NCBI RefSeq assembly: GCF_011045015.1
Contig: NZ_JAAKZY010000031.1
Coordinates: 1 to 64,000 of the forward strand
DNA length: 64,000 nt
Direction: 5' to 3'
From: Streptomyces scabichelini
GTDB taxonomy: Bacteria; Actinomycetota; Actinomycetes; Streptomycetales; Streptomycetaceae
Below the pieces are notes generated by a model. That model was not told the origin of the DNA and did not search any database. It worked only from the letters and a program-made list of their open reading frames with translations. The stretch's first letter is position 1. The number at the start of each line of letters is the position of its first letter. Positions 7,532 to 17,000 of this stretch are shown piece after piece. A program made the position numbers and the translations under genes.

Positions 7532-9757
7532 TCAGCGGCACACCGCCAGCGCGTCCAACGCGACGGCCCCTTGCCCCCTGGGCAGCACCATCAGCGGGTT
7601 GATGTCGAGCTCCGCCAGCTCACCGTCGAGTTCGAGCGCCATGCGCTGCACCCGGAGCACGACCTCGACCAGCGCGTCGAGGTCGGACGGGGGTCGCCCC
7701 CGGACCCCGTCGAGCAGCGCCCGCCCGCGCAGTTCGTCCAGCATGGCCCGCGCCTGCTCCTCGCCGAACGGCGGCACGCGCACGGCCGTGTCCCGAAGCA
7801 CCTCCACGAGCACGCCGCCGAGCCCGACCGTCACGGTCGGCCCGAAGAGCTGGTCCTGTGTGACGCCCACGACCATCTCGACACCGGGCTCGACCATCTG
7901 GCACACCAGGACCCCGTCGAGCGAGACCTCCTCGTAGCGGGCGATGTCGGTCAGCTCCCGGTAGGCGTCCCTGACCTGACTGGCGGAGGTCAATCCGATC
8001 TTCACCAGGCCGAGTTCGGTCTTGTGGGCGACCTGGGCGCCGGAGGCCTTCATCACGACGGGGTAGCCGACGAGCCCGGCCGCCCGCACGGCCGCCGCCG
8101 CGCTGGTCACCAACTGCTCGCGCGGCACGCGGATTCCGTACGCCCGCAGGAGCTGCTTCGCCGCGTGCTCGCTCAGCTGCTGTCCGGGCCGCATCAGTGC
8201 CTGCGCCTTGCGGAAGGAGGGCGAGTGCGTGCGCGGCGCCTCGTCGAAGGGGGAGCGGTACGAGGCGGTGAACCGGGCGTGGTCGAGATGGGCGCGGACC
8301 GCCGTGATGCAGTTCGCGAAGGTACGGAAGGTGGCGACGCGGGAGGACCCGAGCAGGATCTCGCGGTACGCGGACTCGGTGCCGACCGGCGACCCCCACA
8401 CCACGCACACCAGCTTGTCCGTCTCTTCCGCCGCGTCCACCAGGTCCTGCGCCAGCTGGTCGCTCATCGGCGGGAAGGGCCCGGTGATCGGGCAGATCAG
8501 CACGCCGACCGCCGGGTCGTCGAGGATCGCGTCGATGATTTTGCGGCCACGCCAGTCGCCCACGGGGTGCCCGCCGTTGTCGACGGGGTTGGCGACGTCG
8601 AGGTACTCCGGTATCCACTGGTGCAGCTCGGCCTGCTTGGCGTCCGAAAGGCGAGGCAGCCGCAGCCCCGCCTCGGCCGCAAGGTCCGAGAAGTGCGCCC
8701 CCGTGCCGCCCGAGATCGAATAGACGGCGACGCCGTCGGCGCTCGGGGTGCGGGCGCGGGCCAACAGGGCGGCGGTGTCCTGGAGTTCGTCGAGCCCGTC
8801 GACGCGGAGCACGCCGTACTGCCGCATCGCCGCGTCCACCACCGCGTCGGCGCCGGTCAGCTTGCCGGTGTGTGAGGCGGCCATGCGGGCGCCGGTCTCG
8901 GTGCGGCCGACCTTGACCGCGACGACGGGGACACCGCGCCGGGCGGCCCGGTCGGCGGCCAGCAGAAAGGCGCGGCCGTCCTTCAGCCCCTCGACGTAGC
9001 AGGCGATGGCGCCGACCTCCGGCTGCTCGGCGAAGTAGGAGATGAAGTCGGCGGTCTCCAGGTCGGCCTCGTTGCCGGTGGGAGCCCAGTGCGAGAGCCG
9101 TACGCCCAGCTCCTGCATCGTGAAGACGGGACGCCCCTGGTGCCCGGACTGGGTGATCAGCGCGATCGCCGGTCCGTCCAGGTCGTCGCGGAACTTCTCG
9201 AAGGCGTTGAGGTTGGTGTTGGGCCCGAGCAGCCGCAGCCCGGAGCGCTCCACGGCGGCGGCGAGGCGGGCCTGTGCGGCGGCGCCCTGCACTCCGGTCT
9301 CGGCGAACCCGGAGGCGAAGACGACGGCGAACTTCACCTTGGACTCGGCGAGTTCCTCGATCACGGGAAGGGGGTCGGAGACCAGCAGCACGGCCAGATC
9401 GACCTGTTCGGGCAGGTCCGCGACAGAAGGGACGCAGGGTATGCCGAAGACGGACTGACGGGAGGGGTGCACCGGGTGCAGCCGGGCGCCGACCCGCTCG
9501 GCCCAGGAGAGCAGCTGCCTGGTGATGCCGGTGTTCGGTCGCCCCTCGGCGTCCGAGGCGCCGACGACGGCCACGGACTGGGGGTGGAAGAAGCGGTCGA
9601 GGTCGGGTACGCCGGCGTACAGCGGCCGGCCGCTGACGTCGAGGTCGTCGGTGGCGGCGGGCCTGCCGTGGACGGCAGGCGCCGGTTGCTCGCCGCAGGC
9701 GCTGACCCGAGCCCGGCGGGAGTCGGTGGTGAGGGTGCCGTGGGTTGATCCAAGCAT
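7532..9757 (-). CDS. ADP-forming acyl-CoA synthetase (acetate--CoA ligase family)
   Basis: A 741-aa fused CoA ligase. An N-terminal CoA-binding Rossmann domain (QSVAVVGASDAEGRPNTGIT, about residues 55-150) is followed by two succinyl-CoA-synthetase-like flavodoxin domains (about 200-490) and a C-terminal ATP-grasp domain (about 515-735) with YPVVMKASGAQVAHKTELG. Related enzymes make acyl-CoA from an acid, ATP and CoA by way of a phosphohistidine. It is the first gene of a leftward operon with enoyl-CoA hydratase. Two CTGAC-N5-GTCAG sites lie 33 and 57 bp upstream of the start, and the transposon begins 111 bp upstream. Confidence 0.87.
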   Translation of the reverse strand: MLGSTHGTLTTDSRRARVSACGEQPAPAVHGRPAATDDLDVSGRPLYAGVPDLDRFFHPQSVAVVGASDAEGRPNTGITRQLLSWAERVGARLHPVHPSRQSVFGIPCVPSVADLPEQVDLAVLLVSDPLPVIEELAESKVKFAVVFASGFAETGVQGAAAQARLAAAVERSGLRLLGPNTNLNAFEKFRDDLDGPAIALITQSGHQGRPVFTMQELGVRLSHWAPTGNEADLETADFISYFAEQPEVGAIACYVEGLKDGRAFLLAADRAARRGVPVVAVKVGRTETGARMAASHTGKLTGADAVVDAAMRQYGVLRVDGLDELQDTAALLARARTPSADGVAVYSISGGTGAHFSDLAAEAGLRLPRLSDAKQAELHQWIPEYLDVANPVDNGGHPVGDWRGRKIIDAILDDPAVGVLICPITGPFPPMSDQLAQDLVDAAEETDKLVCVVWGSPVGTESAYREILLGSSRVATFRTFANCITAVRAHLDHARFTASYRSPFDEAPRTHSPSFRKAQALMRPGQQLSEHAAKQLLRAYGIRVPREQLVTSAAAAVRAAGLVGYPVVMKASGAQVAHKTELGLVKIGLTSASQVRDAYRELTDIARYEEVSLDGVLVCQMVEPGVEMVVGVTQDQLFGPTVTVGLGGVLVEVLRDTAVRVPPFGEEQARAMLDELRGRALLDGVRGRPPSDLDALVEVVLRVQRMALELDGELAELDINPLMVLPRGQGAVALDALAVCR

Positions 9758-9789
9758 CGGTCCGCCCGCTCCTGTGTGACTGCCAATAA

Positions 9790-9804
9790 CTGACGCAGTG
9801 TCAG
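9790..9804. promoter_or_regulatory. Operator-like palindrome (site 2)
   Basis: CTGACGCAGTGTCAG, 33 bp upstream of the acyl-CoA synthetase start. It differs from site 1 by a single base in the spacer. Confidence 0.78.
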
Positions 9805-9813
9805 ATTACTGAA

Positions 9814-9828
9814 CTGACGCCTCGTCAG
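9814..9828. promoter_or_regulatory. Operator-like palindrome (site 3)
   Basis: CTGACGCCTCGTCAG, centred 24 bp from site 2. That is a little over two helical turns, so two dimers could bind on nearly the same face of the DNA. Confidence 0.78.
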
Positions 9829-9853
9829 GAACTGGTCTGCACGCAAAGAACTT

Positions 9854-9861
9854 GTGGCGGG
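9854..9861. repeat. Left arm of the hairpin split by the transposon
   Basis: GTGGCGGG here pairs exactly with CCCGCCAC at 48501-48508. In the uninterrupted chromosome the two arms would be 13 bases apart. This is probably the transcription terminator of the amine oxidase gene now at 48574-50091. Confidence 0.65.
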
Positions 9862-9862
9862 C

Positions 9863-9867
9863 ACAGG
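9863..9867. repeat. Target-site duplication ACAGG (left copy)
   Basis: ACAGG directly precedes the transposon terminus at 9868 and recurs exactly after the other terminus (48489-48493). A 5-bp duplication is the hallmark of Tn7-type insertion. Confidence 0.93.
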
Positions 9868-9931
9868 TGTAGGGTCTCAAAACTGACGCCCAGTTCTCAG
9901 CTGAGGCACCCAGCATCTACCCACAGTCTCA
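9868..9931 (+). repeat. Transposon left end with three TCTCA repeats
   Basis: The terminal inverted repeat starts at 9868. TCTCA occurs at 9875-9879, 9895-9899 and 9927-9931, each preceded by GT, T or AG-type sequence (GGTCTCA, GTTCTCA, AGTCTCA). Such short direct repeats near the ends are where TnsB binds in known Tn7-like elements. The same repeat occurs three times in the right end in opposite orientation. Confidence 0.75.
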
Positions 9932-10011
9932 GGTGTACCCGTGTGAGTGATGCCCTGATCCTCCGGAGTGCGCTGAGATGGAGGCCTGCCCTTCCCAAGG
10001 TTTGAGGGGGC

Positions 10012-10737
10012 GTGAGGCGGATGGCGCTGGGCGCGGTGATGCTGAGCTTCCGTGAAGCAACTGGCAGGACACGCGAGGACGTCGACTGGTTCAGTGTCCA
10101 GGCGGATGTACTGAGAGCTGCTGCGCCGTGGCGGACCTTCCGGTGGTACAAGGGGCAGAAGCACTACTCGGGCACCTATTGGTCCAGCACGATGGGCGAC
10201 GAGGTCATCTACGAGTCCCGACTCGAGCTCGCCCGACTGCTGTATGCCGACTTCAATCGAGCGGTCACCAGCATCGTCAGCCAGCCCTTCCTGCTTCGCG
10301 CCGAAGTTGAGGGCAAGAAACGCGCGCATGTCCCCGACTTCCTGCTGTTGACCACATCAGGGCCGGTGATCGTCGATGTGAAACCGACTAGCCGTCTGGA
10401 TGTTCCGGACGTTGCACGGACGTTGGCTTGGTCCCGGGAGGCGGTGGAACGGCGAGGGTGGACCTATGAAGTCTGGTCCGAGCCGCCGGAAGACGAACTC
10501 GCCAATATCCGCTTCCTTGCCGGCCGTCGGCGCGTGTCACTCTTCGACCCGACTCTTCTGGACGTGATGCTGGCGGCCGAATTCGACGGTGTTTCCATTG
10601 CGGAGGCGATCTCTTCGGTACCTGATTACCCCGAGGCTCGGGTACGCGCCTGCTTGCTCCATCTGATGTGGCGGAAGCGTTGGGTGACGAGCATGTTGCG
10701 GCCTCTGGGAGACCGAAACGTTCTGAGGAGGGGTTAG
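10012..10737 (+). CDS. tnsA: TnsA-like transposon endonuclease
   Basis: A 241-aa protein with a PD-(D/E)xK nuclease fold. The likely catalytic residues are E68 (in VIYESRLELARLL), D109 (HVPDFLL) and D122-x-K124 (VIVDVKP). In Tn7, TnsA cuts the 5' ends of the element so that transposition is cut-and-paste. The GTG start at 10012 has GAGGGGG upstream; ATG 10021 is an alternative. It is the first gene inside the left end and ends 3 bp before tnsB, whose ribosome-binding sequence GGAGGGG overlaps its last codons. Confidence 0.88.
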   Translation: MRRMALGAVMLSFREATGRTREDVDWFSVQADVLRAAAPWRTFRWYKGQKHYSGTYWSSTMGDEVIYESRLELARLLYADFNRAVTSIVSQPFLLRAEVEGKKRAHVPDFLLLTTSGPVIVDVKPTSRLDVPDVARTLAWSREAVERRGWTYEVWSEPPEDELANIRFLAGRRRVSLFDPTLLDVMLAAEFDGVSIAEAISSVPDYPEARVRACLLHLMWRKRWVTSMLRPLGDRNVLRRG

Positions 10738-10740
10738 TTC

Positions 10741-12873
10741 ATGTCTTCCTTCGGTGTCCGAGTGGGTCTGGGAACTCAGTTTCTTCTTGACGGCGAGATG
10801 CTTGAGGTTGTCGAACTCGTTGCCACGGCCTCGGAGAACGCTGCTCTGCTCAAGGACAATCGAGGCTCCGTTATTCGCATGACAGTGCGGGAGCTTCTCT
10901 TCTCTGGCAGGGCACGCATCGTTCCTCAGGGCGATGGACCTTCGTCCGAGGATCCGTACGACGACGCTGCAACGGTCTTGGCACAACTCACTGAAACACA
11001 GCGGGATCAGGTGCTTGAGCGAGCCGCTCATGTGCGTGAAGTCATGTATGGCTTCAAGTCGGGAAGTCCTGAACTGGCTGGGGCCGGTGAGCCACGTCCC
11101 GACTACGCCCCTGGTGTCCCGTGGATGAAGCGCTATGCGGCCAAGGCCACTGAGCTCGGCCACGACGAGCGCACCATCAGGGAGTGGGTCCGGCAATACG
11201 AGAGCAGGGGCGAAGCGGGTCTAGCGCCGACCGGAGTCGTTCCCGGCCGCAGGTTCCCCTCAGTCGATGAGCGGTGGATGGAGACTGCACTCGAAATCAT
11301 GAAGGAGTACGAGAACGAGTCAGGGCCTTCGCGCAGTCTCGTGATCTCGCGAACGGAAGCACGGCTGACGGTCCGCTATGGGCGGGGAAAGATAAACATT
11401 CCGAGCAGGGCGACGGCCTATCGGGTGCTTGAAGACCTGGAACAAAAAAAGCCGACGTTCCAGGGCAGCAGCAAGGGCCGCAGGGAGACCGCCGATCGGC
11501 CGACAGGTGCGTACGGCAGACTCCGGCCGACCAGGCCCGGCGAGTACGTGCTGATGGACACGACAAGGTCGGACGTCTTCGCGCTCGACCCGATCACGCT
11601 TCGATGGGTCCAAGTTGAGATCACCGTGGCGATGGACTGGTACACGAGATGCATCACCGGCCTGCTCTGCACGCCCGTCTCGACGAAGGCTGTGGACGCG
11701 TGCCGTGTGCTCTATCAGACCTATCGCCCTCCGGCAGCGCCTAGCGACTGGCCGGGGCATGCGGTGTGGCCCGAACATGGAATACCCCGCGCCATTCTGA
11801 TGGACCGTGAAGCGATAGAAGGTCCCCTTGTCGACGCCGCGGGCCCAGCGATTGTCCCGGAGACGATCGTGGTCGACCACGGGAAGATCTACACCTCCGC
11901 GCACCTGACGAGTGTGTGTCGACGCATGGGCATCTCCATTCAGCCCGCAAGGCTGCGCACCGGCCGGGACAAGGGGCCGATTGAGCGCTTCTTCCGCACA
12001 CTACGGCAAGGGCTGCTCGAGGCGCTGCCCGGCTACAAAGGGCCTGATGTGCACTCACGGGGACTCGCCCCGGAGAACGACGCATACTTCTTCCTCGATG
12101 AACTTGAAAGTATCATCCGCGAGTGGATCGCGCTGGTTTACCACCATCGCCCGCACTCCAGCCTCGTGGATCCTCGCCTTTCTGGTCTCAAGCTTTCTCC
12201 GGCCAAGATGTTTGAGCATGGGATCGCGCGCGCTGGCTACATCGACGCCCCTCGGGATCCAAATCTCGCCTACGAGTTTCTTGAGGTCGAGTTCCTGAAT
12301 GTGCATCACTATGGCGTCGAGATCAGAGGGCGTCGCTACAACGATGATGTCATCCACGAATTTCGCGATGAGAAGAGCAGGTACCCCGGTGGCGCGTGGC
12401 CCTTCCATGTGAACCGTGATGACATAAACCGGATCTATTTCCGCCATCCACGGAAAAGGAAATGGTATCCGTTGCGTTGGGAGCACGCCCCATCGCAGGA
12501 CATGCCGTTCAGCGAGGAGGCTCTCGGCTTCGCCCGCAAACTAGCGCGGTCCAAGTACACGTATCCCGATGACCGGCTTGCCGTCGGGGACCTGCTGGAG
12601 CGGTGGAACATGGGGCTGGGAATGAGCCTCACAGAGCGGCGCATGGCTCTTCGACTCTCCCGTGAGCAGCAACTCGTACTGCCGGACCCAGAACCAGACA
12701 CCCCGGCGGACGTGGTCGAGTCACTGCCCTCGGTACGCAAGGTGCTCGAAGCGCTGGACGAGCGCGATGAGGCCCCGGGCCGGGAGGACGGCGATGACGA
12801 CGACGAACTCGACCTGGACGATGCAGTTGCTGTCGACGACGACTTCTACGCGGATGCGCTGGAGGACATATGA
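10741..12873 (+). CDS. tnsB: TnsB-like DDE transposase
   Basis: A 710-aa transposase of the TnsB/Mu/retroviral integrase superfamily. Residues about 100-250 contain helix-turn-helix DNA-binding regions (ERTIREWVRQYESRGEAGL). The catalytic core has D273 (LMDTTRSDV), D379 (VVDHGKIY) and E415 (PIERFFRTLRQGLLE), a DD35E spacing. A Mu-transposase C-terminal barrel follows, and the last 45 residues are an acidic tail (DDDDELDLDDAVAVDDDF), in the position where TnsB contacts TnsC in Tn7. TnsB cuts and joins the 3' ends. The stop overlaps the tnsC start by 4 bp. Confidence 0.93.
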   Translation: MSSFGVRVGLGTQFLLDGEMLEVVELVATASENAALLKDNRGSVIRMTVRELLFSGRARIVPQGDGPSSEDPYDDAATVLAQLTETQRDQVLERAAHVREVMYGFKSGSPELAGAGEPRPDYAPGVPWMKRYAAKATELGHDERTIREWVRQYESRGEAGLAPTGVVPGRRFPSVDERWMETALEIMKEYENESGPSRSLVISRTEARLTVRYGRGKINIPSRATAYRVLEDLEQKKPTFQGSSKGRRETADRPTGAYGRLRPTRPGEYVLMDTTRSDVFALDPITLRWVQVEITVAMDWYTRCITGLLCTPVSTKAVDACRVLYQTYRPPAAPSDWPGHAVWPEHGIPRAILMDREAIEGPLVDAAGPAIVPETIVVDHGKIYTSAHLTSVCRRMGISIQPARLRTGRDKGPIERFFRTLRQGLLEALPGYKGPDVHSRGLAPENDAYFFLDELESIIREWIALVYHHRPHSSLVDPRLSGLKLSPAKMFEHGIARAGYIDAPRDPNLAYEFLEVEFLNVHHYGVEIRGRRYNDDVIHEFRDEKSRYPGGAWPFHVNRDDINRIYFRHPRKRKWYPLRWEHAPSQDMPFSEEALGFARKLARSKYTYPDDRLAVGDLLERWNMGLGMSLTERRMALRLSREQQLVLPDPEPDTPADVVESLPSVRKVLEALDERDEAPGREDGDDDDELDLDDAVAVDDDFYADALEDI

Positions 12874-13997
12874 CGGTCACAGCCACGTCCTTTACTGCCA
12901 CCCCGGACTCGCTTCGTCTCGACAACCTCACGCTGTCACGGAAAGAGGGCTTCAGGGCTTTCGCTGATGCGCCGCGCCGCACCAAGCCCGACAACCTCAC
13001 GCGCCGCCAATGGAAGTCGCTGAGCGCCGAGGCCAAAACCGAGTACGCTCTCCTGCGCCGCAAATGGCACGCCAACCTCGGTCCTCTGCGCACGCCGCAG
13101 CTCGTCTCTACCTACGAGGATCTGTGGGACATCGTCGACAGCAATGACCAAGACGGACACCAGGCGAAGGGTGCCGTCGCGGTCGATGCCTTCCCCGGAC
13201 TCGGCAAGACGACCTCCGTGCTGTCCTTCGCGGCGAAGTACCACCGACGGGAGATAGCGGAGCAAGGCGAGAAGACCTCAGACGGCCACGAGCGCTGGCC
13301 CGTGTGCCGGATCGGCCTGACCGGCAACACGGGCATGAAGGACTTCAATCGGTCGATCCTGGAGTACTACTCCCATCCTGCGCGCAACACCGGCACCACT
13401 TCCCAGTTCGGGATCAGAGCTCTGGACTGTGTTCTGTCGTGCGAGACAAAGGTACTCATCGTCGACGACCTGCACTTTCTGAAGTGGCGTCAGACCAACG
13501 GAGTCGAGGTGAGCAATCACTTCAAACACATCGCGAACGAGTTCCCCGTGACGCTTGTCTTCGTCGGCGTGGGCCTGCAGGACCGGGGGCTGTTCTCCGA
13601 AGGAGAGACTTACGCGGATGCTGTGCTGGCGCAGACAGGCCGCAGGACGACGCGACTGACCGTGGATCCGTTTCAGATCACCACTGAAGCCGGCCGCCGG
13701 GCGTGGCGCCACCTGCTCCTGGCGATTGAGGATCGAGTGGTACTCGTGGACAAGCACAAGGGAATGATCGCTGACGATCTATCCGACTACCTCTTTGCAC
13801 GTTCCACGGGCCACATCGGCTCGCTCATGACCCTCATCAACCGCGGATGTCAGCGAGCCGTGCGCGAGGGGATCGAGCGGCTGGACGAAGATCTTCTGGA
13901 TCGTGTCAAGAACGATGCCGCCTCGGAGCGCGCCCGCGCGGAACTGCGTGCTGCGCTCGAGAAGGGTCGATTGACCAGTCGGCCGCGTCGGGGATGA
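12870..13997 (+). CDS. tnsC: TnsC-like AAA+ regulator ATPase
   Basis: A 375-aa AAA+ ATPase of the TnsC/TniB type. The Walker A motif is FPGLGKTT (K113) and Walker B is VLIVDDLHFL (D199-D200). In Tn7-like systems TnsC forms ATP-dependent filaments on target DNA marked by TniQ/TnsD and recruits TnsA-TnsB. The first 90 residues are basic and lack an obvious domain; they may bind TnsB. The start ATG is inside the tnsB stop (ATGA), so translation is coupled. It precedes tniQ by 10 bp. Confidence 0.92.
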   Translation: MTVTATSFTATPDSLRLDNLTLSRKEGFRAFADAPRRTKPDNLTRRQWKSLSAEAKTEYALLRRKWHANLGPLRTPQLVSTYEDLWDIVDSNDQDGHQAKGAVAVDAFPGLGKTTSVLSFAAKYHRREIAEQGEKTSDGHERWPVCRIGLTGNTGMKDFNRSILEYYSHPARNTGTTSQFGIRALDCVLSCETKVLIVDDLHFLKWRQTNGVEVSNHFKHIANEFPVTLVFVGVGLQDRGLFSEGETYADAVLAQTGRRTTRLTVDPFQITTEAGRRAWRHLLLAIEDRVVLVDKHKGMIADDLSDYLFARSTGHIGSLMTLINRGCQRAVREGIERLDEDLLDRVKNDAASERARAELRAALEKGRLTSRPRRG

Positions 13998-14007
13998 GTA
14001 GCACGCC

Positions 14008-17000
14008 ATGCCCGAACTGCCAGACGGAGCCGATCTGCGCACGTTCCCTCTGCGGCTTGAGCCGTTGGCCGGAGAGGCATTCGACAGCTGGGTGGAGGCA
14101 GTTGCGAGCCGGATGCATGCCTCCATCGGCGAGATCGTCGGACCGATGGGTCTGCCTCGTCAACGCGGCCCCAAAACATCACGTACTCCTAACTGGGTTG
14201 TGTGTCTGCGCCCCGAAGAGCGCCAGAGCGTTGAGCGCGTTACCGGAATTGCCGAGCGACAGCTCTTCGACATGACGTTGGAACGCTGGCATCCGCACGT
14301 GTTGGAGATCGATTCGCCTCTGCGCGGTATCCGTATCCGCAGCAACTGGGCGTTGAGCGCGTCACGGTTTTGTCCAGCGTGCCTTGCGGAGAACGGCGGA
14401 AGATGGCAGCTGTCCTGGCGACTCGGTTGGACCTTTGCCTGTGAGCGTCATCAGTTACTGCTGGCAGACCGCTGCCCCTGCTGCGGCGGCCGGCCGCGTT
14501 TGCACCCACACCCTCGCAATCGGATGCCGAAGCCCGGAACGTGTGTTCTGCCGGTCACGGGCACCAGGAAGCGCTGCGGGTTCCTCCTGCCCGAATCCGC
14601 TGCTCTTTCCCTTGCCGATGACCCGGAGATCCTCGACGCCCAGCGCCTGTTGGGGCAACTGATGGACGGACAGGTCGGTGCGGACAAGCTGCCAATCTAT
14701 GCGCGCTCGGGGTTGGCACCAGGGCAGATGCTCGCCGATCTGAGAGCCATCTTCCGCAGGCTCATGCCGAGCGCCCTTGATGACGACTTTGCCTCGTGGG
14801 CCTCGGCATCGGTCATCGACAGCAGCCGCCGGTTCCTGGAGAGCGGAGCGGGCGTAGATATCACCGGAGGCATTGCGCCGCGGGACGCGGCCACCACGGC
14901 TCTCGGCCTGACCGCGGCTGTGGGCATGCTCGGTGCACCGAACACCACGGAGGCCGGCTCTCGCGTGGCTGGGCTGCTGGAGCGAACCAGCGGCAGCAGC
15001 TACCTGACCCTGTCTGCCGTGAGTAATTGGACGAACCATGGCGGCTCATCCGTTCTGCGAGAAGTCCTCCTCGGCCCCACCAAACAGCGCCTGCAGACTT
15101 GCGGCTTCAGAGGCGAGCACAATGCCGCCGCGCTCCTGCTGATCAAACGAGCCTCAGGCCACAGTCTGGAACGCGCCCGGGCAACACCGGCCATGCTGTG
15201 GCCGCGCTGGGCTCTACAGCTCACACCTCCGAACCACACCAGGCCCCGGACGATCTGGCGCACGCTGGCTGTCCACCTCGTCCAGTCCGGAACTAAGCTC
15301 ACTGCACCTGAAGTGGCGCGGTTGCTGGGATGCGACCTTTCCTTCGAGACGCTGGGCTACACAAGCAGAAAGATTGCTCAGGCCGCCTCGGGCGGGAACG
15401 TCGGCCAAGCGCTGGCCTGGCTCGCTGACACGCTCGACCGGCATCCCCCTCCCATCGACTACGCACGACGACGCATCACCTTCAACGAAACCGACCAGCT
15501 CGTATCTCCATCCCGCTGGCAGGAGATCAGCCGACAGACGCGACCGATGCAAGGTGCAGCCCTGCAGGCCAGCCGATGGGTCTATGAAACGCTCACGGGC
15601 AATCCTGCGGAGGCGGCCTCAGGTGCCATGAAGCTGACTGGACGCGGCCTCGCGCCGTACCGCGAATTCCGACGGCGGCTGTCACCGGCACAAGTCACCG
15701 AACTGCGTAGGCGAGGGGAGGAACTGCTGTCTGATTGCGGCATCGAAGAACCACTGACATGGGAGCCCGATCTACCGTCGACGCTGTTGCAGGACCTTGA
15801 ACTGCCTGGTTCCGACCCGGAGTCGATTGATGCGGAGCTGGTGTCGCAATTTGCCCTGTCGGAGGATCTCTATCCGAAACAGATCGCCGAGCGACTGGGA
15901 ACCACGGCCGATCACATCCGATACGTCCACGACAGACACCCTCTCGAACGGGAGCCTAAGCGTCGCAAGAGCCGTGCTGCGGGCGACGCCGAAACGTGGC
16001 GGCGGCAGTACGTCGAAGAGCGATGGACTCTCTACAGGATTTCCGCCTCATCTGGTGCGAGTCAGCGAGATATCTCGCAGCAACTGCGGTCTATGGGAGT
16101 CGAACTTCGAAGGCCTAATCTGGGACGCTATGCCGCGAGCGCCAGTGAGGTGGTGCGGCGATACACACAAGAGCAGAAGAGCCTTCAGGAGATCGCTGCT
16201 GAACTGCATATATCGACCGTCATCGCACGGCGAATCCTCGAGCAGGCGGGCGTAGAACGTCGTCATACCGGCCCGCGTGCACGACACGCTGACAGGTCGG
16301 ACGACGTGGTTAGACATTATGCGCGTGGTGACTCTGTGCGAGCTATCCACGAGGCGACCGGCATCCCCACCGACGCAATCCGTCGTCTGCTGGCCAAGGC
16401 GAATGTGCCCCGACGCCGCCCTCGGAGGCGCTCGCCTCATCAAGAGCGGGCGGCTGAGGTCGTCAGGCGATACACGAAGAACGCGGAGAGCCTTGCCTCG
16501 ATCAGCCGCGCAACGGGTATGGCGCAGGCAACAATCCGCGGCCTTCTTGTTGCGGAAGGGGTCGCCATCCATCCTCCAGGGCGCAGGCCCCTCGTGCCGC
16601 AAATGCGTACCCAAAAACCTTCCCCTCATGAAGGCCGAGTGCCTGAGATTGTCGACCGTTACAGGCAGGGTGCGAGTGCCGCATCGATCAGCCGCAGTAC
16701 CGGTATTCCGGACCACGTGGTCAGAAAGTTCCTGAAGAGGGAGGGCTACACCCTTCCCCGCAGCCGGGGCGCAAAAAATCGGTCGGCCTACGAAAGTCAG
16801 ACCGAGGAGATGGTGCAACGTCACATACTGGACGGTCAGGGGGTCCCGGAGATTTCCAAAGCCATGGGCATCCCACGCCACTCGGTTCGCTATCTGCTCC
16901 ACCGGGAGGGCGTGCTGCGGCTGCGGCAGCCGCTCACCGCGGAGCAGAACGCAGAGGTAGTGAAGCGCTTCATGGAGCATGGCGAGTCCATGAAAACTAT

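Noticed and set aside
7319..8875. Rightward 518-codon frame opposite the acyl-CoA synthetase
   Set aside because: It is antisense to the CoA-binding and ATP-grasp domains and has no recognisable fold.
9883..9900. An eighth regulon operator at CTGACGCCCAGTTCTCAG
   Set aside because: Its arms are 18 bases apart end to end instead of 15, and it lies inside the transposon terminus, where it is explained by the end repeats.
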